Source of the DNA: Siphonodentalium dalli
Lineage: Eukaryota; Mollusca; Scaphopoda; Gadilida; Siphonodentaliidae
Reading direction: 5' to 3'
Length of the DNA: 64,000 nucleotides
Assembly (NCBI GenBank): GCA_032622095.1
Contig: CP136062.1
Coordinates: 143,736,351 to 143,800,350, forward strand
Shown here: piece after piece, positions 58,150 to 64,000 of the stretch
Position numbering within the stretch: the first letter of the stretch is position 1
Layout: the number at the start of each line of letters is the position of its first letter
Notes under the pieces: model-generated
Database searches by the model: none
What the model saw: the letters and a program-made list of their open reading frames with translations, nothing else
What the model was told of the DNA's origin: nothing
Program-made: the position numbers and the translations under genes

Positions 58150-58728
58150 TTCTCTTATAGACTTATATTTCACAAACAACCCTGAGATTGTTGAATCGAA
58201 TGAAATCTTAGATCCATTCTTTTCAGATTTAACTTGGTTTCATTGTCCAATTTTACTACGTAGGAATTTGAAAGTTAAGAAGCCGAGTGTAATCATAAAA
58301 AGAAGTAAATGGGATTATAGTCGAGCCGATTACTCCGCAATGAATAATTGATCTCTCAGCAATTCGATCTGAAGAAATTGCAGAAGCTCTAACAATAACA
58401 GACATCGCGAACCTATATTTTACAAACAAACAGGTATCAATTCGACAAAATGAGCCTGAATGGTTCACATGTGAACTACGTAAACTTATGAGACAAATGA
58501 AACGTTTGTATAATTGGCAACAAAAAAAAGGTACCGTCGAAGCGTGGATTAAGAAATGAAATTATAAAAAAAATCAGACGTTCCAAGCAAAAGTCTCTGG
58601 AGAAAACGCAGTCGATACTGGGTAGTTGTTTCACTGATTCCTCAATATGGTGGAAAACATTAAACCACCTCATAAAACCGGAATTTAAACCAATACCAGT
58701 AGTCCAGGAGATATTGGTCGACATCCAC
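58150..58728 (+). pseudogene. Degenerate LINE ORF2 fragment (CR1/Jockey-like)
   Basis: Plus-strand frames, broken by stops and shifts, read DLYFTNNPEIVESNEIL-like, then LDPFFSDLTWFHCPILL, IIKRSKWDYSRADYSAMNN, EPEWFTCELRKLMRQMKRLY and LRNEIIKKIRRSKQKSLEKT followed by SSIWWKTLNHLIKP. The order, SD-x-x-x-x-H-x-P end of the endonuclease, R-x-W-DY-x-x-AD, then the K-x-LY and RN-x-I-x-x-x-I-R-x-K-x-x linker with WWK, is that of the segment between endonuclease and reverse transcriptase in CR1/Jockey-type LINEs. It breaks off where the CCATTAAA repeat begins. It cannot be functional. Confidence 0.6.
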
Positions 58729-58737
58729 TACTGCGCG

Positions 58738-59275
58738 CACACCCATTAAATGCCCATTAAAGGCCCATTAATGATATACCATTACAAATCCATTAAAAAA
58801 CCCATGATTTTCCCGTTAAAAACCCATTAAAATACCCCCTTAATATGTAACCTTTCACAGCCATTAAATTGCCATTATTATAAGAAAGTTAACGGCCATT
58901 AAAGCTAAATTATTTTAATGGGTATGTGTATGGCCATTAAATTAACTGGGGTAATGGGCATTAACTGAAGGCGGGAACTAAAGGCCATTAAAAAATTAAT
59001 GGCAACATTCTGTGTTTAATTGCCATTAAAACCCCTTTAAAATCCAATGAAAGGTTACATATTAAGGCCCATTAAATATAATGGGCATTAAAATGGGTCA
59101 TTATAATGGGCATTAATTTTGGGAGGTCAATTTTGATGCCCATTAAATTTATGGGGGCAGGGTGCCCACAAAATTGATGGCCATTAAATACAGCCTATAT
59201 TTAATGGTTGGTTCATGGGGCATAATAAGGCCCATTAAATATGATGGGCATGAAAAACTGGTCATATTAAGCAGA
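58738..59275. repeat. CCATTAAA-rich repeat, likely edge of a larger element
   Basis: Dozens of GCCCATTAAA / TTTAATGGGC words in both orientations, so the stretch can fold on itself extensively. The left border is sharp (GACATCCACTACTGCGCGCA), just after the LINE fragment. The same vocabulary returns at 63890-64000. Confidence 0.7.
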
Positions 59276-60211
59276 ATGAGGTCTCCAGAAGGTGAGTTTG
59301 GCGACGCTGGTCCGCTTCACTGAAATGACTAGACACTTTATCTCCAAACTTGGATATGATACCCGGAATTAGGTGTTTATAGCCAGAATATGGCCCGGGA
59401 CCTTGAATGTCCCTTTAAAGTGGTACTGTGTGTATATTTATGGACTCCCCGATTCCTCATTTCTCTGTACAATATAGCTCAAGATGATCTAATTTTAAAT
59501 GGGGCATCAACTGTGTTGAAATTAATTACAATTGGATAGAAATAATAATAAAACATATATAAGGCCATTACAAATTCAAGTCTGGGTTCACAAGCAATTA
59601 TGTCTAAATGTTTTGATATAAAGGGAGGGAGGGAGTCTTTTTATATTTATTATTTATTTAAAAAATTTCAAAACATACTCAAAATCGAATATTAAATCTT
59701 TTTTCATGATTCCAGGTTCATGTAATACAACTTGTATCTGTGTAATCACATGTATAGCTCAATACATGGGAATATTCTGACACCTCTGTTGCCCAATTCC
59801 AAAAGCATGGCTCTAAATGGATATTGAGGAAAGGCATAGCATGAGTTTTGTCTGGTTCTATTCATGATAGTGTGAGGGATATGGTTTATAAAGTCAGAAG
59901 CACTCAATGTCTCCCACCAAAATATCATAACTGTACAGTGTAACCACACATACATGTATAGAGAAACACACACCACTCAAATTACAAAAAACTTCTGACA
60001 ATTATATTAGGAATTCTGAGAAATCTGATTAAAATGTAGCAGTGCCATAAATTGCTCTACATGTATTTATTTACTGCAATGCCCATGGATATCCACTATC
60101 AGGAACAATTCTCAGTGACACTGATGTAATTTTTCTAGTGTAACACAAGAATCCTATATACCGGTTTATATCATTATACTTTTATACTGATGGCTGCTGA
60201 TGTGAGAACAT
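59276..60211. other. No gene recognised
   Basis: AT-rich sequence between the CCATTAAA repeat and the nested hairpins, with no coding signal. Confidence 0.55.
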
Positions 60212-61246
60212 ACCTTCTCAAAATTAACTTTAAATAAGTGTCCCTCTCAAACGTTGGAACCGCGTTGAGAATTGACCATCGACGCGATTCTCGTGTTAAC
60301 GGAACGCGGTCGTAACGTTACTCCATTGCAGTTGTGATTTTCCTCAATGCGGTCGAGGTAACCGTCAATGCAACATAGCGCGGTGGGCATGACTGTCAAC
60401 GCAACAAACACGGTTGAGATAACCGTCAACGAAACGGAACATTGCCAACATAATACAATGTTATTTTGGCATGGTGGGAGGTATGGATAAAATGATTGAT
60501 TGGTGTTAAATGTTTTACATTTTCATTAGAATTTTTCTGGAAAAAGCTAATAAATAAATGTAGATCGCATTGATCGTGCTGCACGAATTAATAGAGATGC
60601 AATTGAGATTTCTAACAACCAAAACACTTTTGAGTTCACGTCGCGTAGTTATGTGATTTTCTGTTTTCAGAGAGTGGGAAAATGACACTAAATTAGTCAT
60701 ATGTGATCATAAATTATATTTAAAACAAAAAATTTAATGGTTAAAAAACTACTTACATGACTCATCGTCTGTATATTTTTCGGCGCGGTGATTGTAATCT
60801 TCGCGTGTTGCGTTGATCCTTGACGCAACGCATTTAACATAAACGCGGTCTGTGTTAAACTTCAACGCGGTCGTAACGTACCAACACTGCGTTATCAACG
60901 CAACGACCGCATTGTGTTGAAGGTACCCCGCTGGACAAAACAAGTGTCCACTTAACCGCGGTGCGGTTTGCGTTGCCACCGTGGCCGAACTGCAACTACA
61001 CCGCGGCTCCACCAGCTGACTGCAGTTCGGCCGTGTACTTGCCGTTCGGCCGTGGTGTACTTGCCATTCGGCCGCGGTGTACTTGCCGTTCGACCGCGGT
61101 GCTCAACCGCGGTTACACACAATGACACCGCGGCCGAACGGCAAGTACACCGCGGTGGCAGTGGACACTTGTTTTGTCCAGCGGGGTACAACCGCGTTGT
61201 TAACTCCTGAGAACCGCGTTAAAAGGGACACTTATTTTGAGAAGGT
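60212..61246. mobile_element. Outer GC-rich hairpin element
   Basis: Begins ACCTTCTCAAAAT and ends ATTTTGAGAAGGT; further in, AAGTGTCCCT and ACCGCGTT blocks are mirrored (TTAACGCGGTTCTC near the right end read in reverse). Repeated AACGCGGT words fill it. A second hairpin is inserted within. No duplication of the target was clear: TA lies on the left, but not on the right. Confidence 0.65.
60926..61186. mobile_element. Inner hairpin MITE inserted in the outer one
   Basis: Begins CCCCGCTGGACAAAACAAGT and ends with its reverse complement, with TA on both sides (60924-60925, 61187-61188). The centre is made of alternating CGGCCGAACGGCAAGTACAC units and their reverse complements. A TA-flanked non-autonomous element of 261 bp. 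Confidence 0.75.
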
Positions 61247-61949
61247 CTGTGCATGTGCTGTCAAAGTGACAGTTCTGATAGATTGGTTGAATTCAATTTC
61301 AATGATTGGGAGGAACGTACTTGTACTTCAAAGATTGACAAGAAGAAAGTATTTGTGAATAACTTCATTTTTATTTTTCTATTAGATCACATATTTTGGC
61401 ACCAGGAAACACTTTTTGCCCATTGAAACTACTCGAGTTTCCAATATAGCATTCGGTTTAATGTATTTCAAATCGTTTGGAATTTTCCGGATTTCGCCAA
61501 AATCATCAGATTTAATGCATTGCATTGTCGCAAATAGTTCACCAACCAACAGATGTTCCTTCGGTTAATCCTCCATATACACTCAACGGTATAACTGTGA
61601 TCCCTGACGTAATGCACATAGAAAACGAACTCATTTTTTCCAATTTATTTGTCCAAAATTGAAAAAATGGACAGACGATAAAATATCAGACCACGTGCTT
61701 TTTACCGGAAGTAAATATAACCGGTGTTCTTAAACATGTGACCGGTGAACCAAAAATAAGTCCCTATCACTAGCGTATTGAGGGAGGATTTTTTTTTTTT
61801 TTTTGAGATTGCGCTAAATAGTTTTGCTGCAGCCATGAAGCGGACTTTTAGTGATGCGGGCGTTAATTATACCCCCTTTAAAAAGAGGGTTAAACTGTTT
61901 TGCACTATCCGTCCGTACATGCGTCTGTGTGTGCGACCGTACGTACGAC

Positions 61950-62960
61950 CGTCCGATGTTTGTTCATGTCATAACTTGAACAGTAGTGCTCCGATCTCAA
62001 TGAAATTAGGTATGGATGTTCACTACAATGAGGACATTAAATAGAGGGTTCCATCGTTTTGTTCCGATTTTCCATTCTAGAGTTATTCATCTTTCTTTAT
62101 CTGGAAATGTTGGCTTTTGCATGGTATGCCTGGTGGCAGTTCATGTTGTAACTTCAACAGTTTTGATGGGATCTCAATGAAATTTGGTATGGATGTTCAC
62201 AACTATGAGGACATTAAATAGAGGGTTTCATTGCTTTGTTCCGATTTTCCATTCTAGAGTTATTCATCTTTCTTTATCTGGAAATGTTGGCTTTTGCATG
62301 GTATGCCTGGTGTCAGTTCATGTTGTAACTTCAACAGTTTTGATGGGATCTCAATGAAATTTGGTATGGATGTTCACAACTATGAGGACATTAAATAGAG
62401 GGTTTCATTGTTTTGTTCGGAGTTTCCATTCTAGAGTTATTCATTTTTGATTATCTGGAAATGTTGGATTTTTGGTCCGTCTGGTGTCTGTGCTTGTCAT
62501 AACTTGAACAGTAGTGATCGGATCTCAATGAAATTTTGTATGGATGTTCACTACTGTGAGGGCACATGCAATAGAGGGGTCCATCATTTTTTTTCGGATT
62601 TTAGATTCTAGAGTTATTCATCTTTGTTTATCAGGAAATGATGGCTGTTTGGTATGTATGCATGGTGTCAGTTCATGTTGTAACTTCAACAGTTTTGATG
62701 GGATCTCAATGAAATTTGGAATGGATGTTCACTACTATGAAGACATTAAAAATAATCTTCCATCGTTTTGTTCGGATTTTCAATTCTAGAGTTATACATC
62801 TTCGATTATCTGGAAATGTTGGATTTTTGGTCCGTCTGGTGTCTGTTCGTGTCATAAATTGAACAGTAATGCTCGGATCTCAATTAAATTTGGTATGGAT
62901 GTTCACCATTATGAGGACATTTAATGGCACATTCAACTATTTGTCTTGTTTTGTTTTTTT
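61950..62960 (+). repeat. Six-copy tandem repeat, about 178 bp
   Basis: Each copy has CATAACTTGAACAGT, ATCTCAATGAAATTTGGTAT, GGATGTTCACTA, GAGGACATTAAATAGAGGGT, CATCGTTTTGTTCGGATTTT and CTAGAGTTATTCATCTTTGT. Copies start near 61965, 62148, 62325, 62500, 62680 and 62855, with growing divergence at both ends. Short ORFs over the array (ISMKFGMDVHY) are by-products. Confidence 0.8.
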
Positions 62961-63885
62961 GTTCTATAGTTATTCATCTTTGTTTATATGAAAATGCTGA
63001 TTTTTGGGTCCATCTGTCTGAGTATAGCAGTCATATTTTATAGATATGCCCACACTAGGCGGTATGTAACAAGGGAGTATGTACCGGACGACATTCCATC
63101 TCTTGTTTTTAATGGCCTAACTTTAAAAGATTATGCAATATAGTAATTAAAAAATAATATAATATAATACTACTTGTATTGTTAATAAACAAATAAACAA
63201 ATAGAAGGTCTCTTCTCACTAGGGCCCAGTGAAACTTCGAATACATGTATTCTATATCGTAGTGAAGCTTCCGATTCTTATGGATTAAAAATTTTGAATG
63301 GTGGGGTCAACCTGACAATCAAACAAATGACCAATGGGCTCACTTCAGTAAAATACACAATCAGAAGAAGATACGTGAGGCCAAAATAAAAATAAAACAT
63401 CCATGTTTCCGGTTTGTCTTGCTTCTCAATTGCATACATGGCTTTTTCATTGATTTACCTCCTTGATTTACCTTCTTGTTTATATTTCCCCACCATGCAA
63501 GAGCCCTGCATGGTAGTACTTGTATAGTTGGTTAGGCATGGACTAGCATAATGAGAAAGAATAGGGCTTCAGTAACCACTGCTTGAGATAAAAGTCTCTC
63601 TTAAAGTGGAGCAGAGAAATACACAAATGATCATCATTGTCTGAGTTTGTGCCTCTGTTGCGTCATGATGTGAGCTTCTGCTTAAAGTGACGTGAAACAC
63701 CAATTAAGAAAACAAACCACCATTCGAGAAATTCAAATGGCTGATTCAGTGGAGCATAGACATAAATGATTGCCATTGCCTGATTGTGTAGGTCATGTTA
63801 TGAGCTTCCACTTAAAGTGACGTTAACTACATGTATCTGACTATATAAGTACTTTCCTTGGTTGAAACCATGGATATGGTCAATT
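62961..63885. other. No gene recognised
   Basis: Contains two loosely similar direct segments near 63600-63690 and 63745-63830 (GTGACGTGAAACA / GTGACGTTAACTA after GAGCTTC.ACTTAAA). No coding signal. Confidence 0.5.
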
Positions 63886-64000
63886 CATGGCCACCACCTA
63901 TGCAGCCATTGAAATAATTTCCGAGTGATGGGCATTAGTTCGCAATAATAATTTAATGGGCATTAAATGTGGTCATTTGATGGCCACTACCTGGGCAGCC
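63886..64000. repeat. Second CCATTAAA-type repeat, cut by window end
   Basis: TGGCCACCACCTATGCAGCC and TGGCCACTACCTGGGCAGCC flank TAATGGGCATTAAATG. Vocabulary matches 58738-59275, so both may be ends of one element that contains the region between them. Confidence 0.55.

Noticed and set aside
60952-61210. Arg/Thr-rich ORFs on both strands.
   Set aside because: They lie in the GC-rich palindromic centre of the inner hairpin element and reflect its repeated sequence.
61778-62789. ORFs with ISMKFGMDVHY.
   Set aside because: They are repeated with the tandem unit, short, and interrupted; no sign of a protein family.

Overview
This is a eukaryotic window, intron-rich, AT-rich and loaded with repeats. 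Exons of one extracellular multidomain protein, GT-AG introns, a tRNA-derived SINE, TA-flanked hairpin elements, a LINE fragment and many ACATGTAT-type words suggest a marine invertebrate, most likely a mollusc. The species is an inference.

Host gene. One large gene runs on the minus strand across almost the whole window, 5' part near 56.4 kb and 3' part running off position 1. I resolved 16 exons by reading acceptors, donors and codon phase. From 5' to 3' they encode a thrombospondin type 1 repeat (56.2-56.4 kb), an EGF-like Cys-rich segment (54.5-55.0 kb), then a long chain of roughly 100-residue fibronectin-III-like modules, each ending in a linker such as DGVTIDSSPP or VDTTPP. Together they give about 3,050 residues. 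Phases match at nearly every junction; one mismatch (between 22.5 and 19.0 kb) and one doubtful stretch near 51 kb show where exons are missing or damaged. I do not recognise a named orthologue.

Giant transposon. The intron between about 50.9 and 23.7 kb holds a DNA transposon of 21,395 bp (29222-50616). It has inverted ends starting GGCAGTGGCTATTCGCC and a perfect 9-bp target duplication CCGTCGGAG on both sides (29213-29221, 50617-50625). A 9-bp duplication is usual for Mutator-like (MULE) elements, and a MULE transposase with a C-terminal SWIM zinc finger lies inside, on the minus strand, broken by one in-frame stop. Each arm is made of a near-identical terminal part of about 500 bp with two perfect or near-perfect palindromes, followed by a tandem array of units of about 160-180 bp (about 27 on the left, 16 on the right). 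Each unit carries half of the terminal palindrome next to a poly-G run. A second long ORF downstream of the transposase encodes an unusual chain: basic/AT-hook-like region, PHD finger, ParB-like N-terminal domain and a USP-like (C19) cysteine protease domain with its Cys, His and Asp residues. This element is the best candidate for an undescribed system here.

Other repeats. Introns carry a hairpin element with a 261-bp tandem duplication (6.2-7.0 kb), two related degenerate coding fragments (7.3-9.3 kb), a duplicated 15-17 kb repeat, a four-copy head-to-head SINE cluster (19.6-20.9 kb) and a 1.07-kb TA-flanked hairpin transposon (26.2-27.3 kb). To the right of the TSP1 exon I see no further exons: a degenerate LINE ORF2 piece (58.15-58.73 kb), a CCATTAAA-rich repeat (58.7-59.3 kb and again at the window end), two nested GC-rich hairpin elements (60.2-61.25 kb) and a six-copy tandem repeat (61.9-62.95 kb).
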